A DNA stretch of 64,000 nt from Chloroflexota bacterium (GCA_016191435.1 JACPOQ010000028.1:367155-431154), one strand, 5' to 3'; shown: positions 54,848 through 64,000, counted from the stretch's first letter. The notes: generated from the letters alone by a model not told the origin. A program made the numbers and translations.

Positions 54848-56445
54848 CGCTGTCCGAGGTGGCCGCAGGCCCGCCGCTGGATGCCGCGATCATCGGCGGC
54901 GGCATCAACGGCTGCGCCATCGCGCTGGCCTGCGCGCGGCGCGGCCTCAACGTGGGGCTGTTCGAGCAGGATGACTTCGGCTTCGGCACCACCTGGCGTT
55001 CGACGAAGCTGATCCATGGCGGCCTTCGCTACCTCGAACACGGCGATGTGCGGCTTGTGTTCGAGTCGCTGCGGGAACGCGCCTGGCTGCTGAAGACACG
55101 GCCCTACCTCGTGCGCCCGCAGCGCTTCCTCCTGCCGATGCTGCCCTGGACGCGGCGGCCGCCGTGGCAGCTCCGGGCAGGCCTGGCGTTATACGACACG
55201 CTTGCGCTGTATCGTGGGGTCCCGCGCCACCACGCCCTCTCGGACGCCCGGCTCCACGGCGCGATGCCATCGCTGCCGGGCACCACGCGCGGCGGGTTCG
55301 CCTTCTACGACGCACGCGTGCTGGCGCCGGAACGGCTGGCGCTCGAACTCGCCATCCGCGCCCGCGAGCTCGGCGCGACAATCGAGAATCACGCCCGAGT
55401 CCGTGCAATCGTGACGCGCAGCGGTTCCGTCGATGCGGTGCGGGTGGAGCACCAGGGCCAGGTCCACGAGATTCGCGCGAACGCGGTCATCAACGCGGCC
55501 GGGCCGTGGGTCGATGCTGTGAACGCGCTCACCGGCGAGGCCGCGCCGGCGCTACTGGGCGTGACGCGCGGAAGCCACATCGTCGTCGAACCGCGGCACG
55601 CCGTGCCACGCGATGCTGTGTTTTCGACCGCTCGGTCCGATGGGCGCGTGTTCTTCGCGGTGCCCCAGGGCGACCTGCTGCTCATCGGTACCACCGATGA
55701 CCGCTTCGACGCCCCTCCCGGCGAGGTCCGGCCTGTTGCCGCCGATGTCGACTACCTGCTCGCCGAGGCGGGGGAACTGCTCCCCGGCCTCGCGCTCGAT
55801 CGCGCCCGGGTGCGGTACGCGTACGCGGGGCTGCGGCCGTTGCGGCGCGTGGCCGGCGGCCCGGAAGCCGCCATCACCCGTCGCCACGATGTCATCGACC
55901 ACCGGACGCAGGGCGGGCCGGGCGGCCTCTACAGCGTCATCGGCGGCAAGTTGAGCACGTTCCGGCCACTCGCCGCGGAGGTCTCGCGGCGGCTGACCCG
56001 GGACCATCCCTACGTCCCGGAGCTCCCGCCTCCACCGGCAATTTCATGGCGCGCCGTCCTCCGGGCGAGCGAATTCGACCACTCCACCCGCCAGCACCTC
56101 CGCATCTATGGCGACGCCGTCTCCGAGGTCGTCGACTCGGGCGCGGAGCTGATTTGCCCCCATGCGCACGCGCTTTCGGGCGAACTCGTCCACGCAATCG
56201 CGCGTGAACAGGCCACGACGCTCTCGGACATCCTTATGCGGCGCACGGGCATCTCGTGGGCGAGCTGCCGCGGGCTCTGTTGCCACGAGCGCGCGGCGGG
56301 TGTCGCGGCGGAACTGCTCGGCTGGGACGACGACCGGCGCGCCCGCGAAATCGCCGCGTTCGAAGCCGATGTGGCATACCACCTCCCGACTGTGGAATCC
56401 TTGTACGAAGGGGATGCCCGTGGGAGCCACAACCGACCTGGATGA
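54844..56445 (+). CDS. glpD: glycerol-3-phosphate dehydrogenase (FAD, aerobic type)
   Basis: 533 residues from a GTG that overlaps the glpK stop. Oxidises glycerol 3-phosphate and feeds electrons to the quinone pool. FAD-binding [61 protein letters not shown] and [11 protein letters not shown] are the DAO-family blocks; the C-terminal DAO_C domain contains CCHERAAG. The reading frame is open back to 53425, but that stretch is the out-of-frame shadow of glpK. No other glp gene is seen. Confidence 0.96.
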   Translation: MTLSEVAAGPPLDAAIIGGGINGCAIALACARRGLNVGLFEQDDFGFGTTWRSTKLIHGGLRYLEHGDVRLVFESLRERAWLLKTRPYLVRPQRFLLPMLPWTRRPPWQLRAGLALYDTLALYRGVPRHHALSDARLHGAMPSLPGTTRGGFAFYDARVLAPERLALELAIRARELGATIENHARVRAIVTRSGSVDAVRVEHQGQVHEIRANAVINAAGPWVDAVNALTGEAAPALLGVTRGSHIVVEPRHAVPRDAVFSTARSDGRVFFAVPQGDLLLIGTTDDRFDAPPGEVRPVAADVDYLLAEAGELLPGLALDRARVRYAYAGLRPLRRVAGGPEAAITRRHDVIDHRTQGGPGGLYSVIGGKLSTFRPLAAEVSRRLTRDHPYVPELPPPPAISWRAVLRASEFDHSTRQHLRIYGDAVSEVVDSGAELICPHAHALSGELVHAIAREQATTLSDILMRRTGISWASCRGLCCHERAAGVAAELLGWDDDRRAREIAAFEADVAYHLPTVESLYEGDARGSHNRPG

Positions 56446-57211
56446 CGCCGCGATCCGCGCCGCCGCCACGCTGATACAACGAAGCCGGCACGTGGCCGCG
56501 CTCGTCGGGGCGGGCCTTTCGGCGGAGAGCGGCGTCCCGACATTCCGCGGCGATGGCGGCCTCTGGACGCGCTTCGGCGAACCCACCTTCGATGGCTGGG
56601 AGCTTTTCAACTCGGACCCGGGAGCGTGGTGGGACGATGCGCTCGCCGCGCAGCATCGGGATAGCGAATTCGCGCGCGCGCTCGATTCCGCTCGGCCGAA
56701 CGCGGGCCACGTCGCGATGGCGGAGATGGAGCAGATGGGGCGGCTCGCGCACACCATCACGCAGAACATCGACGACCTGCAGCATCGCGCCGGCTGCCGG
56801 AAGCTCACCGAGATCCATGGCAATCGCTACCTTGTGCGGTGCATGAATTGCGGCGGCCGGGACCGCCTCTCCACCATCTCGCTCGACCGCCTGCCGCCGC
56901 TCTGCCCGGAATGCGGAGGCACACTGAAGACCGATACCGTGATGTTCGGCGAGCCCATTCCCGAAGACGCGCTGCGCGAATGCTATCGCCAGGCCGCGCT
57001 CGCCGACCTCTTCCTGGTCGTCGGCACCTCCGCCGTCGTGTATCCCGCCGCGGAGTTCCCGGTGATGGCAAAGCGGCGCGGCGCGGCACTGATCGAGATC
57101 AACCCGGAGGAAACGGACCTTACCCCGCTCGCCGATATCGTTGTGCGGGCAGCGGCGGGCGCCGCGTTGGCAGCGATCGTCGATGAGCTGCGTGCCGAAA
57201 CAATGGCCTGA
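56414..57211 (+). CDS. cobB: Sir2 family NAD-dependent protein deacylase
   Basis: 265 residues. GAGLSAESGVPTFRG (about 30-44) binds NAD, TQNIDDLQHRAG (usually TQNIDGLH) and HGN carry the catalytic His, and CMNCGG ... CPECGG is the zinc site. No Arg/Tyr pair marking a desuccinylase is obvious, so deacetylase is the default. An alternative GTG at 56420 has a better spaced AAGGGG. It starts just inside the 3' end of glpD (56414 to 56445 overlap), so is coupled to the glp operon. Confidence 0.92.
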   Translation: MPVGATTDLDDAAIRAAATLIQRSRHVAALVGAGLSAESGVPTFRGDGGLWTRFGEPTFDGWELFNSDPGAWWDDALAAQHRDSEFARALDSARPNAGHVAMAEMEQMGRLAHTITQNIDDLQHRAGCRKLTEIHGNRYLVRCMNCGGRDRLSTISLDRLPPLCPECGGTLKTDTVMFGEPIPEDALRECYRQAALADLFLVVGTSAVVYPAAEFPVMAKRRGAALIEINPEETDLTPLADIVVRAAAGAALAAIVDELRAETMA

Positions 57212-57301
57212 GCCCGCGGCCACCGGCATGCATCGCGGCGGATTCCTGCCGATACACAGGGCAGCGCCTCCCCCAATAAGGCGGCGCGCGGAGGGACACG
57301 G

Positions 57302-58267
57302 GTGCAGGTAGTGGTGGCCGGCGGCGCCGGCTTCATCGGGTCCCATCTCTGCACGCGCCTTGTCCAGCAGGGGCACGACGTCGTGGCGATCGATAATCTG
57401 CTCACGGGACGCCCGGCGAACATCGCGCCGCTCTTTGACTGGCCCTCCTTTACGTTCATCGAACACGACGTGATCGAGCTGTTGCCGGAGCTCGGAGCGG
57501 TTGACCGCGTGTTCCATCTCGCGAGCCCGGCGAGCCCTCCGGGGTACCAGCACCACCCGATCGCTACCATGCGGGTGAACAGCGAGGGCACGAGGCGCCT
57601 CCTTGAGCTTGCGGCGGCGCAGGGCGCGCGCTTCCTTTACGCAAGCACCTCCGAAGCCTACGGCGACCCGCTGGAGCATCCCCAGCGCGAGGAGTATCGC
57701 GGCAATGTGAGCTCTACCGGGCCGCGTTCGATGTACGACGAAGCGAAGCGGTTCGGGGAAGCGATGACGAGCGCGTTCGCGCGAGCTGGTGTCGATGCGC
57801 GGGTCGTGCGCATCTTTAACACGTACGGTCCGAACTCCGATCCGTTCGACGGGCGCCTGGTGCCGAACTTCATCACGCAAGCCCTCCGCGGCGAACCGAT
57901 GACCGTGTACGCCCGCGGCCGCCAGACTCGATCTCTGTGTTACGTGGACGATCTCGTGGAAGGGTTGCTTGCGGCGATGGAGTGCGGCGAAGCCGCCGGC
58001 GAGGTCATCAACCTGGGCAACCCGGAAGAACACACCGTACTCGAGTTCGCGGACCTCATCCGCGAACTGACCGGCTCCACGTCGCCACTCGCATTCACGC
58101 CGCCGGCGGTCGGCGACGACCCCCAGCGCCGGTGCCCCGACATCGGCAAAGCGCGCAGGATGCTCGGTTGGGGACCGCGCGTCGGCCTGCGTGAAGGGCT
58201 GTTGCGGACCATCGAGTATTTTCGCGAGGAGCTTACGAAGCCGCGGGGCCGGGCGTGCGCGTCGTAG
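57302..58267 (+). CDS. UDP-glucuronate decarboxylase (UDP-xylose synthase)-like NAD-dependent epimerase
   Basis: 321 residues from a GTG with GGAGGG six bases upstream. SDR-extended family: GGAGFIGSHLCTRLVQ, HLASPASPPGYQHHP, STSEAYGDPLEHPQREEYRGNVSSTGPRSMYDEAKRFGE and DDLVEGL. The SPASP...YDEAK pattern is the UXS signature, converting UDP-glucuronic acid to UDP-xylose. It overlaps the next epimerase by 13 nt. First gene of the polysaccharide region. Confidence 0.9.
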   Translation: MQVVVAGGAGFIGSHLCTRLVQQGHDVVAIDNLLTGRPANIAPLFDWPSFTFIEHDVIELLPELGAVDRVFHLASPASPPGYQHHPIATMRVNSEGTRRLLELAAAQGARFLYASTSEAYGDPLEHPQREEYRGNVSSTGPRSMYDEAKRFGEAMTSAFARAGVDARVVRIFNTYGPNSDPFDGRLVPNFITQALRGEPMTVYARGRQTRSLCYVDDLVEGLLAAMECGEAAGEVINLGNPEEHTVLEFADLIRELTGSTSPLAFTPPAVGDDPQRRCPDIGKARRMLGWGPRVGLREGLLRTIEYFREELTKPRGRACAS

Positions 58268-59151
58268 TCACCGGTGGCGCCGGGTTCATCGGCAGCCACC
58301 TGGTCACCGCCCTTCTCGCCGCCGGCGACGACGTCACGGCGCTCGATAACCTGCATCGCGGCGACCGCTCGCGGGTGCCGCCGGCCGCGCGGTTCATCGA
58401 GGGCGACATCCGCGACGCGACCACGGTCGAGGCAGCCATCGCGGGCGCCGAGGTTGTCTATCATCTCGCCGCGCAGTCCAACGTCATGGGCGCGATCAGC
58501 GACCGCCGCTACTCATTCACGACGAACGTGGCCGGGACGTTTGCCTTGCTCGAGTCTGCGGCAAAGTCTGGCGTGAGGCGCTTCGTGTTCGCGTCATCGC
58601 GCGAGGTTTACGGTGAACCGGCGTCGCTGCCGGTCGCGGAGACCGCCCAGTTGCTCGCGCGGAACCCGTACGGCGCCAGCAAGGTTGCGGGCGAGGCGTA
58701 TTGCCGCGCGTGGGCGCAGGCCGGCGGCCTGCATTGCAGCATCCTCCGGTTCGCAAACGTCTATGGCCCGGGCGACCGCGCGCGCGTCATCCCGCTCTGG
58801 CTGGAACGCGCCAGTGCGGGCGAGGACCTGGAGGTCTACGGCGGCGACCAGGTCCTCGACTTCGTGCCCGTGAGCACGACGGTGGATTCGCTCCTGAAAG
58901 CCGGGGCCTGCGACCTCGACGGTCCGGTCAATGTCGCCTCGGGCAAAGGCACGACGCTTGTCGCCCTGAGCGACCGGATCCTCACGCTCGTGGGCGGGCG
59001 CTCGCGCCTCGTGCGCCGGCCGCCGCGCTCGGCGGAAGTGGTGCGCTTCGTGGCAGATGTGAGCCGCATGCGCTCGGGCCTTGGGATCGAGCCGCCGGAC
59101 GACCCGCTGGCGGCGTTGTCCGAACTGGCGGCCCATGCGGGCGCGGGGTAA
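58255..59151 (+). CDS. NAD-dependent nucleotide-sugar epimerase/dehydratase
   Basis: 298 residues from GTG 58255. Extended SDR: TGGAGFIGSHL (about 6-16), HLAAQSNV, FASSREVYGEP and NPYGASKVAGE (YxxxK), with VYGPGD. Close in pattern to UDP-glucose 4-epimerase or dTDP-glucose dehydratase-like enzymes; the exact sugar cannot be told. It overlaps UXS by 13 nt and is followed, after 64 nt, by a methyltransferase. Confidence 0.9.
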   Translation: MRVVVTGGAGFIGSHLVTALLAAGDDVTALDNLHRGDRSRVPPAARFIEGDIRDATTVEAAIAGAEVVYHLAAQSNVMGAISDRRYSFTTNVAGTFALLESAAKSGVRRFVFASSREVYGEPASLPVAETAQLLARNPYGASKVAGEAYCRAWAQAGGLHCSILRFANVYGPGDRARVIPLWLERASAGEDLEVYGGDQVLDFVPVSTTVDSLLKAGACDLDGPVNVASGKGTTLVALSDRILTLVGGRSRLVRRPPRSAEVVRFVADVSRMRSGLGIEPPDDPLAALSELAAHAGAG

Positions 59152-59215
59152 TCCTCGAGGTCCCGCGGCATTCCCCCGATACCAGCCCCGAACGCGCGGA
59201 TTCCACACTTGGCTC

Positions 59216-60457
59216 ATGAGCAGCAGCATCGTCTCGCCCGTGCGCGAGCAGTACGAAGCGTTCCCCTACCCACCGCGCGACCCCACCCGCGAGATGGACC
59301 GTCTCTACACGACGCTCATCGGGCAGCTGGCTCTGGCGAACCACGTCCTCTGGGGTGGGAGCCGCCGCCCCGGCCCGGACTTCCGGGTGCTCGATGCCGG
59401 GTGCGGGACCGGCGACAACACCATCTTCGTCGCCGAGCAGTTGCGTGGGACCGGCGCAAAGGTCGTGGGCATCGATCTTTCGGAGCAGTCGCTCTCGATC
59501 GCGCGGGAGCGTGCCCGCGTCCGCGGGCTCGACATCCAGCTCCACCATGCCCGCATCGAAGAGTTGCCCGCGCTTGGGCTTGGTGCGTTCGATTATGTCG
59601 TCTCTGCAGGCGTGCTGCACCACCTGCCCTCGCCGGCAGCCGGCCTCGCCGCCATCCGGGATGTGTTGAAGCCGGGCGGCGGCATCGGTCTGATGGTGTA
59701 CGGCGAGTACGGGCGGACGGCCATCTACCAGCTGCAGTCGCTCTTTCGCCTGATTGCGCCGGACACGCTCCCCGCCGCCGAGCGGCTCGACACCGTGCGG
59801 AAGACGCTGCGCGGCCTCCGCGCCGACCACTGGGCCACGTTCGGCAAGGGCACGTACTCCGCCGAGATCGACCTGCACGGCGATGCCGGCATCTACGATG
59901 TCTTCCTGCACTCTACCGATCGCGCCTACACGGTCCCGGCGATCCATGAGTGGCTGGCCGGAGCAGGCATGGAGCTCGTGCGGTTCATCATGCCCGCCAC
60001 GTACGACCCGGCCTTCTACTCGAGCACGATCGATTGCCGGCAAATGCCCGAGCTGGAGCGGCAGGCCGTTGCGGAGCTGCTCCATGGGCGGATGCAAAAG
60101 CATTCGTTTTTCGCCGCGCCGATCGCATCGCCGCAAGCTACGCGCACAGCGATCGGTGACCCGGCGGGCGTGCCCACCTGGCTGCGGTTCGACCACGACG
60201 GGCTGATCCGGCGCCAGGTGGAGGAGCGCCCGGAGCTGCACCTCCAGTACGAAGGCCTCGAGCTGCGGATGACGCTCGACCCGTTCCGGCGGCTCCTGCT
60301 GAAGCGGGTCGATGGCCGCAGGCCGCTGGGAGAAATCATGGCGGCGCTGGCCGAGCGCTTCCCCAAAGTGAGCGCGGCCGACCGCTGGGTGAAGTGGCGC
60401 GAAGTCGCCATCTCCCTGGATCAGTTCAACCTGCTCGGCGTGTTCCCGCCGGCCTGA
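59216..60457 (+). CDS. class I SAM-dependent methyltransferase
   Basis: 413 residues. FRVLDAGCGTGDNTIFVAEQL (motif I) and GIDLSEQSLSIA are the SAM site; FDYVVSAGVLHHLPSP is motif IV. The ~170 C-terminal residues after the methyltransferase fold are additional and end in a PKMT-like module (VDGRRPLGEIMAALAERF), the domain seen at the C-terminus of the protein at 18989. It starts with REQYEAFPYPPRDP. Possibly a lipid, glycan or protein methylase. ATG 59216 begins this conserved stretch; no Shine-Dalgarno is seen. Confidence 0.87.
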   Translation: MSSSIVSPVREQYEAFPYPPRDPTREMDRLYTTLIGQLALANHVLWGGSRRPGPDFRVLDAGCGTGDNTIFVAEQLRGTGAKVVGIDLSEQSLSIARERARVRGLDIQLHHARIEELPALGLGAFDYVVSAGVLHHLPSPAAGLAAIRDVLKPGGGIGLMVYGEYGRTAIYQLQSLFRLIAPDTLPAAERLDTVRKTLRGLRADHWATFGKGTYSAEIDLHGDAGIYDVFLHSTDRAYTVPAIHEWLAGAGMELVRFIMPATYDPAFYSSTIDCRQMPELERQAVAELLHGRMQKHSFFAAPIASPQATRTAIGDPAGVPTWLRFDHDGLIRRQVEERPELHLQYEGLELRMTLDPFRRLLLKRVDGRRPLGEIMAALAERFPKVSAADRWVKWREVAISLDQFNLLGVFPPA

Positions 60458-62033
60458 TCCCCTTGAGCCGCTGCGGCGCGAACACGAGCGGCACGACTGC
60501 CGCGGGGATGGAAGGCAGGGCCGGGAGCGCCTCGCGCCCGCTCGCCCAACGCACGCCCGACAGCAGGCGCCGGACGTCGTAGGCATGCAGCAGCAGCGCC
60601 ACAGCGGCGTAGGCGAGCGCCCCGGCGGCGCCGATGACGATGAATCCCAGTGGGCGCGTCGCAAACATGGCGGCGCCGGCGATAATCGCCGCGCCGGCGA
60701 GCCTCGAGTAGAGCCGGCAGGCAGCGCGATCGAGGATGCCCCGGGGCATGAAGTACGCGGCCGCCAGCATCATCGCCGCTTCCACCGCGAGCAGGCTCGT
60801 TGCGGCGCCAAGGGCTGCGTTACCGAACCAGCGCGCGAAGAGTGGGATGAGCGCCAGCCCAAGCGCCACCTTCACGGCGAGCGCGGCCATGATCACGATC
60901 GTCCAGACGCGCTGCCGGTCGACGGCGATCAGGATCCGGTGGGCGACCATGTTGACGCTCGTCGGCACCAGCGAGAGCGCGAGCACGAGGACGACCGGGC
61001 CGCTATCGGCGAATCCGTGGCCAACGAGCCACACAAGCCCTTCATCGCCGACGCCCAGCGTCAGGATCGTTACGGGCAGCGTCACGCCGATAACCAGTTG
61101 CAGGGTGGTGCTCGCGAGCTTCCGTAGCTGGTCCGGCGCCGCACGCGAGCTGGCAGCCATGCGCGGGAACACAACGGTCGTGACGATCGTGGGGGCGAAC
61201 AACAATGTCCCGAAGATGCGGCTGGGCGCGGTGTAGATGCCCACGGCGGTCTCGCCCGAAAGCAGCGACAGCAGCAGCGTGTCGACGGCGAGGTAAACGA
61301 TGACGAAGATGCTTGCCGTTGAGAACGGCAGACTCGCGACGATGAGGTGGCGTGCCTTTGCCGGGGAGAACGAAAACGGCCGGAAGGGGAGGACGCGCCG
61401 CATCAGGATCATCGCCGGCAGGGCGACGAAGACCGCCGAAAGGATCGAGAGCCCCAGGTAGGCCCCGAAGCCCAGGTCGAAGGCGATAACGAGCGCCGTC
61501 CCGGCGAGGAACAGCAGCTTGTTGAGCGCGTCGTAGAGCGCCTGATAGCGCATGACCTCGGCGCCCTGCAGCGCGGCGAAGCCCAGGAGCGTCAACAAGT
61601 TGAACGGGATCGCGATGCCGTTCGCGGCGATCGCCCACTGCGTCATCGGTGCATAGCCCAGTGCCAGCCCGATGGCGATGCTCACCAGCGCGGCGACGAA
61701 CCCGAAGCCCAGGTGCAGCCACGTTGCCGTGGCCAGGAGTTCGCGGCCGGCGGCGCGGTCGCGGGCAATCTCCCTGGTCACGAGCGTGGCCATGCCGACG
61801 CCGGCGACCGTCGTGCCCAGCCCCGAGAACGACAGCGAAATGCCGAGCGCGCCCATGTAGGCCGGCCCCAGGTAGCGCGGCAGCAGCGCCAGCGTGATCG
61901 CCGTCAGCGTCCACGTAATCGTCTGGCCGATGACCATCGCGAGCGCGTTCTGCCGGAGCGAATGGCGGGGGTGCGCACGTGGCTGCTCGCGCGCAGCGAC
62001 GCGGCCGCCGGCCCGGATGGTCGCTCGTGTCAT
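60426..62033 (-). CDS. oligosaccharide flippase (MATE/Wzx-like)
   Basis: 535 residues, about 12-14 membrane helices. Matches the polysaccharide-biosynthesis flippase family: LPRYLGPAYMGALGISLSFSGLGTTVAGVGM near the start and GIYTAPSRIFGTLLFAP in the middle. It would flip a lipid-linked glycan precursor to the outside. A 17-bp inverted repeat lies just upstream (62038-62054). Its 3' end overlaps the methyltransferase by 32 nt. The short hydrophilic N-terminus has many Arg. Confidence 0.88.
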   Translation of the reverse strand: MTRATIRAGGRVAAREQPRAHPRHSLRQNALAMVIGQTITWTLTAITLALLPRYLGPAYMGALGISLSFSGLGTTVAGVGMATLVTREIARDRAAGRELLATATWLHLGFGFVAALVSIAIGLALGYAPMTQWAIAANGIAIPFNLLTLLGFAALQGAEVMRYQALYDALNKLLFLAGTALVIAFDLGFGAYLGLSILSAVFVALPAMILMRRVLPFRPFSFSPAKARHLIVASLPFSTASIFVIVYLAVDTLLLSLLSGETAVGIYTAPSRIFGTLLFAPTIVTTVVFPRMAASSRAAPDQLRKLASTTLQLVIGVTLPVTILTLGVGDEGLVWLVGHGFADSGPVVLVLALSLVPTSVNMVAHRILIAVDRQRVWTIVIMAALAVKVALGLALIPLFARWFGNAALGAATSLLAVEAAMMLAAAYFMPRGILDRAACRLYSRLAGAAIIAGAAMFATRPLGFIVIGAAGALAYAAVALLLHAYDVRRLLSGVRWASGREALPALPSIPAAVVPLVFAPQRLKGIRPAGTRRAG

Positions 62034-62037
62034 GCCT

Positions 62038-62054
62038 CAATCAACGGTTGATTG
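62038..62054. repeat. inverted repeat CAATCAA-CGG-TTGATTG upstream of the flippase gene
   Basis: Perfect 7-bp arms, 3-bp centre, 4 nt upstream of the flippase ATG and touching its GAGG ribosome-binding site. A TTGCCA -35-like box lies at 62060-62065. Could be an operator or an mRNA hairpin that controls translation. Confidence 0.35.
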
Positions 62055-62162
62055 GCCGTTGGCAAGCAGGCGCGGGCGGCCCGGACCCTGGCCGCCCGCG
62101 CCGGACACCCGCCGTACACCGGGTCAATCGCCACTGCACCCCAGAATGCAACGATCGACCCC

Positions 62163-63515
62163 ATGCGATCAGTTGGGAGCCCCGTGCATCGCCGACGGGC
62201 GGCGCTTGCGGCGGCCGCAATCGGGGTCCTTGTTACGGCCGGCGTGGTCCTCGGGATCGTGGGCCTCCGGGACCGGGGAGCAAGCACGCCGTTCCCGCCG
62301 CCCGATGCCACAGCGCCCCTGTCGCCCGTCCCGGCCGGCCTGCCACAGACCCTGGCTCTCGGGATGGCGAGCGCTCCGGGTGATGCGGACGAGATGGTGG
62401 CGACTGCACCGTTCGGGTATCGCTACCAATACCTCGCCGGCGGCGTGCAGGATGGCTGGCAGACGTGGTCGCCCGCCGGCAGCTTCGTCTCCACTTACAT
62501 CGAAGAGTCTGAGCGCGCGGGCATGGTCCCGGTCTTCAGTTACTACATGCTCCTTCAATCCACGCCGGCCACCGGCAGCGAACGCACCCGCGATGCCAAC
62601 GGCCTCCGCGACCGTCGCTTGATGGCTGCATACTTCGCGGATCTGCGCGCCTTCTTTCAACGCGCGAGCGCGGCTGGACCAGGCCCGGTCATCCTCCAGG
62701 TGGAGCCGGACTTATGGGGCTTCATGCACCAGTTGGCGGCCGGCGACGACTCCCGCTCCGTGCGGGCCGCGGTCGCTTCCACCGGTTTACCCGAGCTCGC
62801 CGGCTATCCGGATACGGTTGCGGGCCTTGCCCAGGCCATTGTGGCGCTGCGCGACGCCTACGCCCCGAACGTGCTCCTCGGCTACCAGCTGAGTACATGG
62901 GGGACTGGCGAGGACTTCGTGTACGACCGCCCGGGCGATGGCGCCGTCGACAGTGCCGCTGCCCGTGCCGCCGCCTTCTACACCTCGCTTGGGGCGAAGT
63001 TCGACCTCGTGTTCGCCGAATTCAGCGACCGCGACGCGGGCTCTCGCCAGGCCGGCCGTCGCGACGGATCGGGCCCCTGGTGGAGCGAAGCAGATTTCAC
63101 GCGTCATGTGCGGTTCCTCGCGGGGTTCACATCACGTACTGGCGAGCGCGTCGTGCTCTGGCAGATCCCGTATGGCAACACCAGGTTCCGCGCGGTGGAC
63201 AACAGCCGCGGCCACTACCAGGACAACCGGGTCGAGTGGCTGCTCGACGACCCCACCGGCAGCCACCTGCGGGCATACGCCGACGCCGGAGTCATCGCGC
63301 TGTTTTTCGGGCGAGGCGCCGACGGTGGCACCGACGCCAGCGACGCGCAGCAAGACGGGGTCACCAACCCCGAGCCGATCGGTGGCAACGCCCGGGTGTC
63401 GCTCAGCGCCGATGACGATGGCGGCTACTTCCGCGAGCGGGCAGCGGCGTTCTACCGTGCGAGCCCGGTAACCTTTCCCGGACCAGGAAGGTCCGTCTCG
63501 GTCAACAAACGGTGA
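62163..63515 (+). CDS. secreted glycoside-hydrolase-like protein of unknown family
   Basis: 450 residues. A basic N-terminus and a hydrophobic helix (about 14-36) form a signal or anchor, followed by a short Pro-rich linker. The body (about 60-450) reads like a TIM-barrel hydrolase: MVPVFSYYMLLQ, PVILQVEPDLWGFMHQL (Glu in a barrel-strand end), VLLGYQLSTWGTGEDF, LVFAEFSDRD (another Glu) and VVLWQIPYGNT. Family cannot be named. It lies in the polysaccharide region, so may trim a surface glycan. ATG 62163 begins the signal sequence. Confidence 0.8.
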   Translation: MRSVGSPVHRRRAALAAAAIGVLVTAGVVLGIVGLRDRGASTPFPPPDATAPLSPVPAGLPQTLALGMASAPGDADEMVATAPFGYRYQYLAGGVQDGWQTWSPAGSFVSTYIEESERAGMVPVFSYYMLLQSTPATGSERTRDANGLRDRRLMAAYFADLRAFFQRASAAGPGPVILQVEPDLWGFMHQLAAGDDSRSVRAAVASTGLPELAGYPDTVAGLAQAIVALRDAYAPNVLLGYQLSTWGTGEDFVYDRPGDGAVDSAAARAAAFYTSLGAKFDLVFAEFSDRDAGSRQAGRRDGSGPWWSEADFTRHVRFLAGFTSRTGERVVLWQIPYGNTRFRAVDNSRGHYQDNRVEWLLDDPTGSHLRAYADAGVIALFFGRGADGGTDASDAQQDGVTNPEPIGGNARVSLSADDDGGYFRERAAAFYRASPVTFPGPGRSVSVNKR

Positions 63516-63572
63516 ACGGCGTGGCGACTGCTGCTCCATCGGTGCTTCACTCCGGCCACCGAAGATCGACCC

Positions 63573-64000
63573 ATGACATCGCTTTTGACCCGCCCATCGA
63601 GCATTCGCTCAACGTTTGCAGGCGCCGTACCACTGCGTATCGGCGTGATTGGCTACGGTTACTGGGGTCCGAACCTGGCCCGCAACATCGCGTCGCACGC
63701 CGGGACCGAACTCGCGGCTATCGCGGACCTGAGCCCGAAGCGGCTCGCCGGGGCACGAGCTGCCCACCCGGGAGCCTGGCTCACCGCGGACGTGCGCGAG
63801 CTCCTCGCCGACCCTGAAATCGATGCCGTGGTCGTCGCCACGCCGCCCGAGACGCACCACGACCTGGTCGTCCGGGCGCTGGAATCGGGCAAGCATGTGC
63901 TCGTGGAAAAGCCGCTCGCCACGACCATCGCTGATGCGGAGGAAATGGTGGACCTCGCCCGCCGCTGTGGCCGCACGCTGAGCGTCGACCACACGTTCCT
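63573..64000 (+). CDS. Gfo/Idh/MocA family oxidoreductase (5' part)
   Basis: Runs off the window end with no stop. Translation of the last 428 nt: a 20-residue leader, then IGVIGYGYWGPNLARNI (Rossmann NAD(P) loop), AIADLSPKRLAG, DAVVVATPPETHHDLVVRALESGKHVLVEKPLATT (EKP motif with the catalytic Lys) and DLARRCGRTLSVDHTF. Typical of sugar or inositol dehydrogenases that oxidise nucleotide-sugar or scyllo-inositol substrates. It follows the secreted hydrolase and belongs with the polysaccharide genes. Confidence 0.9.
   Translation, partial: MTSLLTRPSSIRSTFAGAVPLRIGVIGYGYWGPNLARNIASHAGTELAAIADLSPKRLAGARAAHPGAWLTADVRELLADPEIDAVVVATPPETHHDLVVRALESGKHVLVEKPLATTIADAEEMVDLARRCGRTLSVDHTF

Noticed and set aside
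53425..56445. Apparent 1006-residue open frame suggesting a GlpK-GlpD fusion
   Set aside because: The first 473 codons are the Arg/Pro/Gly-rich out-of-frame shadow of glpK; real glpD starts at GTG 54844.
56234..58033. 599-codon open frame opposite Sir2 and UXS
   Set aside because: It spans two real forward genes and has no homology.

Overview
The window is a densely packed, GC-rich (about two thirds G+C) bacterial chromosome segment with about 66 protein genes on both strands and no rRNA, tRNA, insertion sequence, phage or CRISPR. The gene mix suggests a Chloroflexota bacterium, perhaps of the Tepidiforma / Dehalococcoidia type: archaeal-type phosphoglycerate mutase, DUF3090, DUF3048, a ferredoxin-thioredoxin reductase catalytic subunit, methylmalonyl-CoA mutase and a Bacillus-like PyrR attenuator in a non-Firmicute context. 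This taxonomic call is inference from gene content only.

Layout. 1-2430: apgM (3' part), tpiA, miaA and a small helical protein, all forward. 2431-7376: comM, an SDR with a broken cofactor motif, a coiled-coil nuclease-like protein, a CinA-like amidase and a retropepsin-like protein. 6615-15615 (reverse): a pyrimidine operon pyrR-pyrB-pyrC-carA-(GNAT)-(membrane protein)-carB-pyrK, headed by a promoter and a complete PyrR attenuator at 15617-15760. 15920-27000: TetR regulator, a J-like membrane protein, a UbiB-family kinase, a protein-lysine-methyltransferase-like gene with an SDR and a Rieske protein, methylmalonyl-CoA mutase large subunit, another SDR and an LPG-synthase-like membrane protein. 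27053-36263: a PAP2 enzyme, then the reverse chemotaxis operon cheW-cheA-cheC-cheD-cheY-cheB-cheR facing a forward fliM-unknown-cheX operon. cheA carries a single-base frameshift near 31707. 36389-50639: dienelactone hydrolase, FTR catalytic subunit, GNAT, DinB, CAP protein, PPOX flavoprotein, a dipeptide/proline peptidase pair (S9 plus Xaa-Pro), WYL regulator, DUF3090, DUF3048, phosphofructokinase, peroxiredoxin, an SGNH-like protein and an unknown. 50729-57211: M1 aminopeptidase with HEAT repeats, glpK-glpD and a sirtuin. 57302-64000: a surface-polysaccharide region (UXS, epimerase, methyltransferase, flippase, secreted hydrolase-like protein, start of a Gfo/Idh/MocA oxidoreductase).

Two sequence-level points stand out. 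First, the pyr leader holds a PyrR binding loop, an antiterminator and a terminator whose 3' arm is also the pyrR Shine-Dalgarno, so transcription and translation could both respond to pyrimidines. Second, at least a dozen monocistronic or first-in-operon genes have a TANNNT-like -10 box ending only 6-9 nt before the start codon and usually no Shine-Dalgarno. This points to widespread leaderless mRNAs and fixes several start sites. Downstream genes in operons are often joined by ATGA or GTGA overlaps.
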